Below, piece after piece: positions 41,790 to 49,937 of a DNA stretch of 64,000 bases. Where the stretch lies: positions 1 to 64,000 of the IMG/VR virus record IMGVR_UViG_3300028800_000069; one strand, 5' to 3'. Below the pieces are notes generated by a model, which did not search any database, was not told the origin of the DNA, and saw nothing but the letters and a program-made list of their open reading frames with translations. Within the stretch, counting starts at the first letter, position 1. Each line of letters starts with the position of its first letter. Position numbers and translations under genes: made by a program. The DNA is from a virus.

Positions 41790-41981
41790 ATGCCTAGGCA
41801 AAAGCGCTACCTGATCGAACGTAACTGTGGTGGAGAATGGTTTCCATCTTTTAATTTTGACCACAGAAAAAGTGGGCCAACTTTTAAAACCCGTGCAGCT
41901 GCACAGCGCGGGTTAAAGAAGTACTGCAGCAAAGGGATAAAGTATCGTATCGTGCCTTATGCTAAAGGAGAATCAAAGTAA
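41790..41981 (+). CDS. Small basic protein
   Basis: 63 residues, MPRQKRYLIERNCGGEWFPS to AKGESK, Arg/Lys-rich with a possible beta-hairpin. AAAAGGAGAAGG upstream. Directly precedes the PD-(D/E)XK nuclease gene. Confidence 0.55.
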   Translation: MPRQKRYLIERNCGGEWFPSFNFDHRKSGPTFKTRAAAQRGLKKYCSKGIKYRIVPYAKGESK

Positions 41982-43520
41982 GTGAGTTTTGCTGATCTGA
42001 TTGCGAAGAAGTCCGGCGCGGGGTCCGATGAAGAGTCGTACCCCGAAGCCGAGCTACCCCAACGCTCTGGAGGGCTAGAAGCATTCATCCAGAAGTTTGG
42101 GCATGTGTCGGAAGAGTACAAGTTCTACAACGATGAAGTCACGCTGCGTTTTAACAAAGACGAATGGCGCTGGTATCGCGTAGCAGAACTGGGTAACCTA
42201 ATACCTCTGAACGGTGTGACCAATACTGTAGGCATCATCGACAAGTCTCACATGCTAACACCATGGGCAGCGAAGATGATGGCGCAGAAGTTGCTGCGCA
42301 TTATGCCTACGGAAATGGTAGAGGGCATCATACGTATTAAGGCCCTGACATTCGAAGAGTTCACCACCATTGTTCTAGAAGCCAAGGGAGCACACAAAGA
42401 AAAGCTAGATGAAGCTGGGGACATAGGTCACATGGCGCATGCGTGCCTTGAAGACTCTATCAACCACGCTATGCAGAACGATCCAGAAAGGATTGTACGC
42501 TCCTTAATAAACATACCTGCCGATGTGCAAGCAGCCAACGCGGCTGGCAGTGGCTTCAACTGGATGCAGAAGCACAACGTGCGCTGGTTAGAGACGGAAT
42601 CTAAAATCTATTCCCGTGAGCACGGTTATGCTGGTACAATGGATGGATTAGCAATTTGTGATTCTTGCAACGACAAGGCGTGCTGCCCTGAGGTATTCAA
42701 AGATCGACTCAGCCTCATCGATTGGAAATCGTCGAACTACTTGAAAATCGAGTACCTGTTTCAGACAGCCAGCTACAAACACGCTAAGATGGAAGAGCAC
42801 CCTGAGTTGAATATTCTCGACACATGGATTCTCCGTCTTGGGAAGAGTGATGAGGAAGCTGGTAAGTTTGAGCCATGGCACATGACTCCTAAAGACTACG
42901 AGGAAGACTTCCAAGGGTTCTTGGCATGTCTATCACTCACTCGCTTGGTGGACAGCGTAGAAGAGCGCATGAAGTCTCAGAAGAGCACTATACGCGCTGT
43001 GAAGAAAGAGCAGAAGGCAACGGCTAAGGCAATCGCCAAGGAACAAGAGAAGCTACAGAAGGCGATTGACAAAGCGGCTGCAAAGGTAGCAAAGGAAGCA
43101 GAGAAGCAACGTATCAAAGCAGAGGCCAAAGCAGAGCGCGAGCGGCTGAAAGCTGAGAAGAAACTTGGCAAAATAATGCCAGTGACCACAGCGGTTGCAA
43201 AGATGTTGGACGTGGCTGTTGACACTGCTGATTTGCCCGAAGGAATATTACCACGCGTTGATGACGTGGTGTTTATAGGAGGAGCAACATGTACGTCTAC
43301 ATTAAATCCGAAACCGGACTCTATACCGTTGGTTTCTACACTCCCGCCTCCAGTTGGGGAGACCCAGCCTTCATCTCTGAGTCCGACCACACCAGTGCAA
43401 AGGACGCAGCAGACAGAGTCCACTACCTTAACGGCGGAGATTAACACGCAACACGGACCCGGATTTTACATCGAGTCAGAAGAGCCATCAGCATTACCGT
43501 TTGCTTTACCCATGGAATAG
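41982..43520 (+). CDS. PD-(D/E)XK nuclease (Cas4/RecB-like) with odd C-terminal tail
   Basis: 512 residues, GTG start. YAGTMDGLAI near residue 218 and LSLIDWKSSN near 245 form the D and (D/E)xK metal sites. GDIGHMAHACLED and a Cys cluster (CDSCNDKACC, near 228) resemble Cas4-type nucleases. The central part is a Lys/Glu/Ala coiled coil. The last about 75 residues (Pro/Ser/Thr-rich) are the shadow of a separate gene in another frame (43289-43444), suggesting loss of an original stop codon. Probably a recombination exonuclease working with RecA and RuvC. Confidence 0.8.
   Translation: MSFADLIAKKSGAGSDEESYPEAELPQRSGGLEAFIQKFGHVSEEYKFYNDEVTLRFNKDEWRWYRVAELGNLIPLNGVTNTVGIIDKSHMLTPWAAKMMAQKLLRIMPTEMVEGIIRIKALTFEEFTTIVLEAKGAHKEKLDEAGDIGHMAHACLEDSINHAMQNDPERIVRSLINIPADVQAANAAGSGFNWMQKHNVRWLETESKIYSREHGYAGTMDGLAICDSCNDKACCPEVFKDRLSLIDWKSSNYLKIEYLFQTASYKHAKMEEHPELNILDTWILRLGKSDEEAGKFEPWHMTPKDYEEDFQGFLACLSLTRLVDSVEERMKSQKSTIRAVKKEQKATAKAIAKEQEKLQKAIDKAAAKVAKEAEKQRIKAEAKAERERLKAEKKLGKIMPVTTAVAKMLDVAVDTADLPEGILPRVDDVVFIGGATCTSTLNPKPDSIPLVSTLPPPVGETQPSSLSPTTPVQRTQQTESTTLTAEINTQHGPGFYIESEEPSALPFALPME
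43289..43444 (+). CDS. Small conserved phage protein hidden in the nuclease tail
   Basis: 51 residues in a frame different from the nuclease. MYVYIKSETGLYTVGFYTPA, then ESDHTSAKDAADRVHYLNGGD, is a widespread small phage protein type (beta-hairpin then helix, ending VxYLNGG). Strong ribosome site TAGGAGGAGCAAC. Conserved-type sequence plus its own ribosome site argue that this frame is real; the overlapping nuclease tail would then be the derived one. Confidence 0.8.
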   Translation: MYVYIKSETGLYTVGFYTPASSWGDPAFISESDHTSAKDAADRVHYLNGGD

Positions 43521-43534
43521 GAGAACTAATAACA

Positions 43535-44494
43535 ATGCCTGAAGAAACAAATCAACCACAGCAGTTGACCGTGCTTAACCGCGCTCCACAAGAACTGGTC
43601 GTGGCACAGCGTGTCAATGCGTTAGCGAAGTTGTTCCAGTTAAAGCCGAAGACATTGGAGCTAGTCTCTAAGTCCACACGCCAAGAAGGTGCTGAGCCGG
43701 GAACGTTCCGCGTTACCTCTACGAATGAAAAGTTCAAAGAGCTACGCGCTGTGATCCTGTTCGAACCTTTGGAACAGCGCGAGAAGTATCGCAAGGGAGA
43801 GTACACGAAGGATTCTAAGGAATGCTTCTCTCTCGATAATGTACAGCCTCACCCTAAGGCACGTACTCCATTTGCACTGTACTGTGCAAACTGCCCCATG
43901 GGAGACAACGTGAACTGGCCGAAGTATCGTGAAGCAAAGGCAAAGGGGATTAGTGGAGAAGCACTCTCCGCGTATCTGCCTCCTTGCCGTAAGTTCTGGC
44001 ACTTGTTCATCGCGTCACGTGAGACGCAGCGTCCGTACTACTTCAATGTTAAGGGCGGAAGTGTGAAGCCCTTTGAAGATGCTATGCAAAACGTAGCGGA
44101 CCTGTTCCAAATGATTATCCAAAACATGAAAGCAGAGAACAAGACGCATGCCGCAAAGGGCGAGCCGCAAGTTCCTCTTCCAACAAGCATTGGAGACATC
44201 ATCTGGCACATCAGCTTCACGATGTACGCGTGGCAGCAGAACGGTGGTCAGTTTAAGCTGGGCATGAAAGACTTTAAGGTGATGTCTGAAGAAGACCGCA
44301 AGGACTTCGGTAAGATCATCGAAGATGTCAAGGCACGCCGCGAAGCTGGCCAACTGCAAACTCAAGAGGCGAGCGAGGCAGAAGAAGAAGCTGCCGTAGT
44401 AAGTGAACCAGCAGCCGGAAGCATTCCGGTCGCACAAGTCACCTCGGTCACGACCAACGAAGTTGCCGAGAAAAACAAGCAGATTCAAATCTAA
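43535..44494 (+). CDS. Putative recombination-associated protein
   Basis: 319 residues. The middle has ECFSLDNVQPHP, FALYCANCPMGDN, YLPPCRKFWHLFIAS, which could bind one metal. The C-terminal part is acidic (EASEAEEEAAVV), like many single-stranded DNA-binding or annealing proteins. It directly follows the PD-(D/E)XK nuclease. The ssDNA-binding/annealing role is inferred from the acidic tail and neighbours; I do not recognise a family firmly. Confidence 0.55.
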   Translation: MPEETNQPQQLTVLNRAPQELVVAQRVNALAKLFQLKPKTLELVSKSTRQEGAEPGTFRVTSTNEKFKELRAVILFEPLEQREKYRKGEYTKDSKECFSLDNVQPHPKARTPFALYCANCPMGDNVNWPKYREAKAKGISGEALSAYLPPCRKFWHLFIASRETQRPYYFNVKGGSVKPFEDAMQNVADLFQMIIQNMKAENKTHAAKGEPQVPLPTSIGDIIWHISFTMYAWQQNGGQFKLGMKDFKVMSEEDRKDFGKIIEDVKARREAGQLQTQEASEAEEEAAVVSEPAAGSIPVAQVTSVTTNEVAEKNKQIQI

Positions 44495-44690
44495 GTTGTC
44501 GGACTAAAGTCCGGCTGGTGGAGGAACGCATGGCATTAGCTGTGCGCTCCCCGGAGATCGACTCAGGGTCTCCGAAGTAACAGAGCCTAAAGATGCCTGT
44601 ACATAGATATGTAACGCACACAGGGCGCGGTGGAACACTCTGTTACTTTGAAGGCCCTGAGCCTTGAACCAAAACAAATTACAAAGGAGA
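44495..44690 (+). promoter_or_regulatory. Leader-peptide plus nested hairpin element
   Basis: No ordinary gene. In order: a TCGGAC-TAAA-GTCCGG hairpin (about 44501-44516); a 16-residue peptide MALAVRSPEIDSGSPK (44530-44580) with GGTGGAGGAACGC upstream; a CGGAGA/TCTCCG hairpin within it; and a nested hairpin whose outer 11-bp arms AAGTAACAGAG (44575-44585) and CTCTGTTACTT (44638-44648) start at the peptide stop codon, with an inner TACAT/ATGTA stem. The layout looks like leader-peptide control of the gene at 44696. Confidence 0.55.
44530..44580 (+). CDS. Possible 16-residue leader peptide
   Basis: MALAVRSPEIDSGSPK then TAA, with a strong GGTGGAGGAACGC ribosome site. Its stop lies in the left arm of an 11-bp stem, so ribosome position could change the fold. 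Confidence 0.4.
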   Translation: MALAVRSPEIDSGSPK

Positions 44691-44695
44691 ACACA

Positions 44696-44893
44696 ATGCA
44701 ATCACGCACACCTGAAGGCAAGCACACCAAGCGGTTCATCATCTTAGTCGCGGGATCGGACAAGCAATACGTTCGCTCTGGAAACGATGGGCTTAGAGGG
44801 TTTTTTGCCACGAAGGAAGAGGCTCAGGCCGCTCTGGAACCATCCAAGGGTTTGACCAGCACAGGTTTGACCTACAAAGTTCGACAGAAGTAA
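44696..44893 (+). CDS. Small beta-rich protein
   Basis: 65 residues, MQSRTPEGKHTKRFIILVAG to YKVRQK. AAAGGAGAACACA upstream. Sits after the leader-like element. Function unknown. Confidence 0.55.
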   Translation: MQSRTPEGKHTKRFIILVAGSDKQYVRSGNDGLRGFFATKEEAQAALEPSKGLTSTGLTYKVRQK

Positions 44894-45366
44894 GTCACCA
44901 AGTTACACACGTCAAAGAATGATTGCAGCATTGCAACACCTCGGTTCGAATCCGAGCAGGTCCACCAAGGGACATACATGCTGTGTACAGGCATGACACT
45001 CAAGAGCGGCGGCTGGTTAACTCAGACCGTGCAGCGTATCAGCGAAGAACTGGACCGCAGAGTGTAAGCTGGGGAACGGCATCCCTACTGTATGTATGCC
45101 CCTCGGTGGGCCTGATACTGGTTATCGACTGCGATGGACTGAGATCATTTTCGTGTCGGATTCTGCCTCGCCACGTTACGGAGAGTCAAAACCAAAAATG
45201 CTAACGATAACATCGTTTCTGCACCCATGAAGGCTATGGGCGCTGCTGCTGGTCGCTAAAGCAGTAGTGCAGTCTCACCACGCGGACCCCGGCTCAGTCC
45301 GGGGCCACCCGCAGTGGGAAAGTGTGGGGAGCAATACCAACGTCTGGAGAATTAGAGGAACATTAA
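44894..45366 (+). other. Non-coding gap with tRNA 3'-end sequence
   Basis: 473 bp. At 44940-44967, CTCGG-TTCGAAT-CCGAG, CAGGTCC, A and CCA exactly mimic the T-arm, acceptor 3' strand and CCA tail of a tRNA, but no GGACCTG 5' strand lies at tRNA distance. Further along a CCCCGG/CCGGGG hairpin is at about 45285-45302. One tiny ORF (44978-45067) is listed separately. The tRNA-end sequence could be an attachment-site core, a degraded tRNA or part of a structured RNA. Confidence 0.5.
44978..45067 (+). CDS. Possible 29-residue peptide
   Basis: MLCTGMTLKSGGWLTQTVQR then ISEELDRRV. Plausible codon pattern, AAGGGA upstream, amphipathic helix. Too short for a firm call. Confidence 0.35.
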   Translation: MLCTGMTLKSGGWLTQTVQRISEELDRRV

Positions 45367-46431
45367 ATGGGTAAATTTATCACCAAGTTTGTGGGTACAC
45401 TGTTTTTACTTGTAGCTAGTTGTTTTGGGCAAACGCAGGCTCCGCTGCTGGTAAACGGAGCAACGAATCCAACCGCCATACCGGATAACGCAGCATACAG
45501 TTTAGTTTTCAGAATGCTGGCTGCTCCGCTACAGACTCCTACTAGCACAAGAATAGGTTTAGTAGGATTGACTACTCCTGCTGATGTAACTGCGCTCACA
45601 AATAGCATGGGTTCATTTGCGACACAAGCGTTTAGTCAGCAGCCACCGGATCAACTAGCGCTAGGTCAACAGTACCTATCACAGCTTCAGGTGTCCATGA
45701 CCGCCACAGGTATTGGACAGTTGCAAACTTTTGTGCAGGCACAAAAATCACGCGCAGCAGAATGGGGAATGTTCTCTAAGGGCTGCACAGGTGGAGTGTA
45801 TACTCTTTACACCTACACCTATGCATTTTCTGACGACTACGGAGATTCTAATTCTGATTGGGATTTCTATGGTGACGGAATAGGCGTAGGTACGTGCAAC
45901 TGTAGCGTAACTGCCACTGGCTCATCTTTAACCATCGACTCCAACGTCACACATGGTGTTGTAAGAGGAAGTACAACCTATGTTGAAAAAATCATGGCCA
46001 ATGGAGGCACCTCGCTGTTTGCTGGCACAGGTGCAATAACAACAGAGTATTTCAGCTACTATTTCTACACGGGTTGCGTAGGGTCAGTTGTAGTTACGTG
46101 GTCGATACAAAATGAGTTTGCGTACACTAAGTTTGCCAACGTTGGTCTTAGGCTTGGCGGTGGATGCCAAGTAGTACTTGGTTCTCCTGTCTGTACCTAT
46201 TCTGTGACACCTATCTGTACAAACACTAACAGTCCTGACTGGAGATACCCCGGAGGGCCTATACCTGATGCATGGATACGTGACTATGATTTTCTTGCTT
46301 GGAGATCAGTAGGTGTGTGCACAAGAGTTGTTTTTGGAAGTACACACAGCACTTGGCTATGCATTAACTCAGTAGTTGGTACGATAGGCACCGGAGATTT
46401 GACACCGGGCATTTGTACGTACAACCCGTAA
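45367..46431 (+). CDS. Secreted Cys-rich protein
   Basis: 354 residues. MGKFITKFVGTLFLLVASCF then GQTQA is a signal peptide. The mature part is rich in Gly, Ser, Thr, Tyr with paired Cys (GTCNCSVTA, CQVVLGSPVCTYSVTPIC) that could form disulfides. No catalytic motif seen. It resembles exported bacterial proteins, perhaps an acidobacterial acquisition. TTAGAGGAAC upstream. Confidence 0.6.
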   Translation: MGKFITKFVGTLFLLVASCFGQTQAPLLVNGATNPTAIPDNAAYSLVFRMLAAPLQTPTSTRIGLVGLTTPADVTALTNSMGSFATQAFSQQPPDQLALGQQYLSQLQVSMTATGIGQLQTFVQAQKSRAAEWGMFSKGCTGGVYTLYTYTYAFSDDYGDSNSDWDFYGDGIGVGTCNCSVTATGSSLTIDSNVTHGVVRGSTTYVEKIMANGGTSLFAGTGAITTEYFSYYFYTGCVGSVVVTWSIQNEFAYTKFANVGLRLGGGCQVVLGSPVCTYSVTPICTNTNSPDWRYPGGPIPDAWIRDYDFLAWRSVGVCTRVVFGSTHSTWLCINSVVGTIGTGDLTPGICTYNP

Positions 46432-46509
46432 ACGAGAGTGGGAGGGACAGAACATCGTCCCTTCCTATTATGCAAGGAGAGACAGTGCCATATTTCAAAG
46501 GAGAACATC

Positions 46510-46707
46510 ATGAATAGACTTACCGCATTAAGCAAGCTGGCAAATGCATACCATGATCAGTTAGCGCAACACGGATGCATGAGCGAAGCTGTAGCAATAC
46601 TTGAAGAGAAATTTGGTTACATCCGTCGTAGCCTTACACTGCAAGACCTGAAGCCACAACCAAAGAACGCAGAGGGGCTGAACCCTGTCGGACCAAAGTT
46701 TTTCTAA
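46510..46707 (+). CDS. Small helical protein
   Basis: 65 residues, MNRLTALSKLANAYHDQLAQ to GPKFF. AAAGGAGAACATC upstream. The first copy of the 28-bp intergenic repeat follows 3 bp after its stop. Confidence 0.55.
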   Translation: MNRLTALSKLANAYHDQLAQHGCMSEAVAILEEKFGYIRRSLTLQDLKPQPKNAEGLNPVGPKFF

Positions 46708-46752
46708 GCAGACACGCGGTTAACGAGACCACCAGTCACAAAAAGGGGGAAT

Positions 46753-46974
46753 ATGAAAGCACTTGAGGCGAACAGAGAAGCAATCCGAAAGCGGTGTCTC
46801 GCTGTGGCTACTAAGTTCCCTGGCCTGTCCACGGCTGGTTTCTTCGCGGAGGTGTGGTGGGCGTTCTACCCGAGAGTGGATGAGGTAGACATCAAAGCCG
46901 AAGCCCTGCGAATGGTGCGTTACGGGGAACTGGTGTATACGGTCGATTACACGGTTGAACTACCGAAACAGTGA
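46753..46974 (+). CDS. Small helical protein
   Basis: 73 residues, MKALEANREAIRKRCLAVAT, then WWAFYPRVDEVDIKAEALRM and a beta end. AAAAGGGGGAAT upstream. The winged-helix-like order (helices then a strand pair) is only suggestive. Confidence 0.55.
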   Translation: MKALEANREAIRKRCLAVATKFPGLSTAGFFAEVWWAFYPRVDEVDIKAEALRMVRYGELVYTVDYTVELPKQ

Positions 46975-47104
46975 CACGCGGTTCACGGCACCATACGGCG
47001 AGATTGGCCGTAGCGATACAGAACAAACGTTGACACGCGGTTAACGAGACCACCAGTCAAGGAGAATTGTCGGGTACGAGATCAACACTGGTCAAAGGAG
47101 GTAT

Positions 47105-47311
47105 ATGCGAGAACTTATATGGCAGTTGCGTCTGTGGTGGAACGACATTTGCCCTAAGCATGGCCCGTTCTTCTCTTACTACTGCTCCCGATGCGACGCA
47201 GAAGAACATACGCAAAAGAAATTCGAACGTGTGCAAAGACGAAAACGCAGAACCGAGATGTTCGACAGCTACAACACCAGTCAAAAGGAGAATCTGGGGA
47301 GAAGACAATGA
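47105..47311 (+). CDS. Small basic protein with Cys pairs
   Basis: 68 residues, DICPKHGPFFSYYCSRCDAE is a C-H-C-C zinc-type site, followed by a Lys/Arg tail. CAAAGGAGGTAT decides this frame over the overlapping 47067-47333 ORF. Confidence 0.6.
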   Translation: MRELIWQLRLWWNDICPKHGPFFSYYCSRCDAEEHTQKKFERVQRRKRRTEMFDSYNTSQKENLGRRQ

Positions 47312-47517
47312 GCAGCACGCCAACACTAGATAAATTTAACCTTCACCCCCTTGGTGGGCGTTGCACTTGCATCACCCACCCCTACAGTAAGTGCAGCACA
47401 TGTGAGGCGATTAAAAATCTGCAAGCAAGGTGGGCGCGGCTATCGCCTGAAAATAGACAAAGGGCAATGGCCGAGCATGACGCAATGTACGCAACATCGA
47501 ATCAGGACGGACGCTGA
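47308..47517 (+). CDS. Small protein with Cys cluster
   Basis: 69 residues, GGRCTCITHPYSKCSTCEAI gives four Cys and a His, then a helical tail. Overlaps the previous stop (ATGA). Confidence 0.55.
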   Translation: MSSTPTLDKFNLHPLGGRCTCITHPYSKCSTCEAIKNLQARWARLSPENRQRAMAEHDAMYATSNQDGR

Positions 47518-47557
47518 CCAGCGGTTCACGACACCACTGGTCAAAGGAGAAATTTTA

Positions 47558-47728
47558 ATGTGTGATTGCGACGTGTACATTGACATTCTGAAGGATTGTC
47601 GAGATGCACTCAAGCTACTGCGAGAATGCTTCGGCGACGATGGTAACCTCTCGGAACAATATCAGGACCAACTGTCCTTCGCTCTTGAAAAAGCAGACGC
47701 AGCTATCGCAACGGAAGACAAAGCCTGA
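47558..47728 (+). CDS. Small acidic helical protein
   Basis: 56 residues, MCDCDVYIDILKDCRDALKL, helical and acidic. Preceded by a repeat copy and CAAAGGAGAAATTTTA. Confidence 0.55.
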   Translation: MCDCDVYIDILKDCRDALKLLRECFGDDGNLSEQYQDQLSFALEKADAAIATEDKA

Positions 47729-47766
47729 CTAGCGGTCTGCTCAACCACCAGATAAGAGGGGCATAA

Positions 47767-47868
47767 ATGAAACAACGCTACAAACAAGTGAAGATGCTGC
47801 ACGTGAGCCTAGGGAGCCATGTGCGGCACCTAATGGACATTTGGTTTGTCCTTACAGGGAGAGTGTGA
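47767..47868 (+). CDS. Tiny protein of unknown function
   Basis: 33 residues, MKQRYKQVKMLHVSLGSHVR to LTGRV. GAGGGGCATAA upstream; the stop overlaps the next start by one base. Confidence 0.4.
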   Translation: MKQRYKQVKMLHVSLGSHVRHLMDIWFVLTGRV

Positions 47869-48602
47869 TGCATGAGCAGAGCATAGTGGGCGAGGCGATT
47901 GCTGGGCGTTCTGCACAGGTGCGTAAGCAGCTTCTACGCATGGCGTTCAGCATGAACATCTCGACTTTCGATATGATCGAACTTTTAGCAGAAGCACAGG
48001 AAAACAACTACGCTTCCCAATGGGGATTCTCCAGTCTGCTAGACTACGGTGCCGAGGAGCTAGGGCTGAAGAAACGTAAGACTCAGTACCTGACACGTAT
48101 TGGAAAAGTAACGAAGGCCGTAGGGCTGACGCGTAGTCAGTACGAACCATCTGGTGTATCGAAACTACGAGAGATATGCGACTCCTTGGACCCAGAGTCA
48201 ACGTACTGGAATCCTGACACGCACGCCAATGAGGACATGGCCGAGCACATCGTCCGGCTCATACTAGACTCAGACAAGATGACCGTGGAGCAAATCAAAG
48301 AAGAGGTTCTGCGATTGCAAGGCAGACTCGGAGCAGACCGCCCAGTCCATCGCACCACAACGTACCCACGCTCTGTGTGGGAGAACGTCATTAAGCCTGC
48401 ACGAGAACTTGCACGGCATCTGCTAGGCAGTTCCGGCAGGGATGCAGATGGTAATGCAAAAGAGTATAGTGACGGAGCGTGCGATGAGGTTATATGTGCC
48501 GCATTCCTAGCAGATTTGAACAACGCGGAAGACCCCGGAGATGTAGCTGCTTCACAAGAGACACCACAAGCACCACCAATTCTACCAATGGAGAGTATAT
48601 GA
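47868..48602 (+). CDS. Protein of unknown function
   Basis: 244 residues, alpha-helical. The N-terminal half (residues 15-95: LLAEAQENNYASQWGFSSLL, LGLKKRKTQYLTRIGKV) resembles a helix-turn-helix region and the C-terminus is acidic and Pro-rich. GGGAGAGTGTG upstream. A DNA-binding role is plausible. Confidence 0.55.
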   Translation: MHEQSIVGEAIAGRSAQVRKQLLRMAFSMNISTFDMIELLAEAQENNYASQWGFSSLLDYGAEELGLKKRKTQYLTRIGKVTKAVGLTRSQYEPSGVSKLREICDSLDPESTYWNPDTHANEDMAEHIVRLILDSDKMTVEQIKEEVLRLQGRLGADRPVHRTTTYPRSVWENVIKPARELARHLLGSSGRDADGNAKEYSDGACDEVICAAFLADLNNAEDPGDVAASQETPQAPPILPMESI

Positions 48603-49102
48603 CACTAAAGCAGCACGACAAGCACTTGCTAAGAGGACAGTATCTGGAAGAGATGACTTCAAACGGTAGTATTCTTGATGCTGCTGGACCAACTCCCGAT
48701 GGTCTGGGTACTTGGGAAGGTGGTCCTGTTGCATTAAAGGGAAGCCCTCGCTGGGTTGCTGAGAAGTCGCACAGCAGCCGCACAGGTAATGCCAAGAACA
48801 CGCCGGGGATCGACTATGCCACGAAGATCACGCACCGTCAGGACGCGGACTTCAGTGAAGTTCGTGTCATAGAGAACGGTGATGTGATGCTGTACAATGT
48901 CAAGACAGATGCGTGGGACATCAAAGGTGACACTGTGGACATTCCACACTACATCGATGAGAACGACAAAGAATGGGCATTCAACTTCGAGACAGCAGAG
49001 TGGGACGTTCCAGTTGAAGAACTCAACCAAAACGAAGAGGTAGGTGTTGTGGAAGTTGAACGCCTAGACTCAGGTGACGACATTGCTTCAGCGATTGCCT
49101 GA
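48599..49102 (+). CDS. Protein of unknown function
   Basis: 167 residues, beta-rich (VRVIENGDVMLYNVKTDAWD then VDIPHYIDENDKEW) with an acidic end. Start overlaps the previous stop by 4 bp. It precedes a pair of HNH genes. Confidence 0.55.
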   Translation: MTLKQHDKHLLRGQYLEEMTSNGSILDAAGPTPDGLGTWEGGPVALKGSPRWVAEKSHSSRTGNAKNTPGIDYATKITHRQDADFSEVRVIENGDVMLYNVKTDAWDIKGDTVDIPHYIDENDKEWAFNFETAEWDVPVEELNQNEEVGVVEVERLDSGDDIASAIA

Positions 49103-49114
49103 TAAGGAGAACGC

Positions 49115-49642
49115 ATGAAAAGAGGCTTTGATTTACTAGGAAAACGTTTTGGTCGTTTAGTGATCACTGCCGAACTAAGTCACCCTGTGGGTGTAATGTG
49201 CCACAGGGTGTGGGTTGCAGTGTGTGATTGCGGAGAGTACACCAAAGTGTTGTCTGGAAACTTACGTGGGGGTCACATAAAAAGCTGTGGGTGCCTTGGT
49301 GCAGAGCTAAGAAAGAAACGACCATACGAAGCGATATACAACAGACTAGTTAGAGCATCTGTGCGTACGCAAGGTAAACCTCTTCTGTATGAAGATTTCC
49401 TACCATTCACAAAGGTTGTAGAGTGTCATTACTGTGGTGCAGAAGTAATGTGGACAAAACACTTCAAAACATGCAGAGGTTCGTCTAGGTACAACCTTGA
49501 CCGCAAAGACAACGCAAAAGGGTATACCAAAGAAAACTTGATAGTATGTTGCAGGTTGTGTAACTTTACCAAAGGAGACCGCTTTACCTACATGCAGTTT
49601 GTTGAGATAGGAAAAGTGATAAGGTCTTTCCGTGAGTCTTAG
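49115..49642 (+). CDS. HNH homing endonuclease, sibling of the gene at 154
   Basis: 175 residues. GKRFGRLVITAEL with CDCGEYTKVLSG and SCGCLGA is the same N-terminal zinc domain as the gene at 154-762. VECHYCGAEVMW, YNLDRKDNAKGYTKENL, CRLCNFTKGDRFTY form the HNH part. AAGGAGAACGC upstream. Its end overlaps the next HNH gene by 11 bp. Confidence 0.85.
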   Translation: MKRGFDLLGKRFGRLVITAELSHPVGVMCHRVWVAVCDCGEYTKVLSGNLRGGHIKSCGCLGAELRKKRPYEAIYNRLVRASVRTQGKPLLYEDFLPFTKVVECHYCGAEVMWTKHFKTCRGSSRYNLDRKDNAKGYTKENLIVCCRLCNFTKGDRFTYMQFVEIGKVIRSFRES

Positions 49643-49919
49643 ACTACCTATAGAAGAGTACACAGCACTTTGTAAAGCTGTTTTGCAACGAGATGGGCAT
49701 AGATGCCGTAGCTGTGGAATGCGCTCAGGGCTTCACTGCCATCATGTTGTTTTCAGAAGCCAAGGAGGAGAAGACACTATGGAAAACCTTTGCACTTTGT
49801 GCTCAAGTTGTCACTCTGGTGTCCACACAGCAGTAAAGAACGGGGAGTATGGCTTGGTGATTACCATGGACATAAACGGGTTTACGTTCAGGCGTGCAGC
49901 TTGGTGGAGACCCCAATGA
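49632..49919 (+). CDS. HNH endonuclease
   Basis: 95 residues, GTG start. CRSCGMRSGLHCHHVVFRSQGG, then NLCTLCSSCHSGVHTA, is a textbook HNH with two C-x2-C zinc pairs. Smaller than most homing nucleases. Overlaps the previous HNH gene, so the two form one inserted block. Confidence 0.85.
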   Translation: MSLRLPIEEYTALCKAVLQRDGHRCRSCGMRSGLHCHHVVFRSQGGEDTMENLCTLCSSCHSGVHTAVKNGEYGLVITMDINGFTFRRAAWWRPQ

Positions 49920-49937
49920 GCTACGAGGAGAATGTCA

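Larger units (their letters stand above)
46711..47753 (+). repeat. Family of about 28-bp intergenic repeats before small genes
   Basis: Identical 28-mers at 46711-46738 and 47032-47059, beginning GACACGCGGTTAACGAGACC and ending ACCAGTCA. Diverged copies start at 46973, 47515 and about 47727. The ends are partly complementary (GACCAG/CTGGTC in the 47515 copy), so each can form a hairpin. Each copy sits just upstream of the ribosome site of the next small gene or of another copy. Confidence 0.7.

Noticed and set aside
44868-44967. A full tRNA using GACCT inside the preceding gene as the 5' acceptor strand
   Set aside because: Only five of seven pairs match, the length is wrong and no anticodon arm can be drawn.
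47067-47333. Alternative frame over the gene at 47105
   Set aside because: Poor start context; the 47105 frame has a strong AAAGGAGG site and a Cys/His cluster.
46711-47753. Repeats considered as a CRISPR array
   Set aside because: Spacing is irregular, genes lie between copies, and copies diverge; no cas genes.
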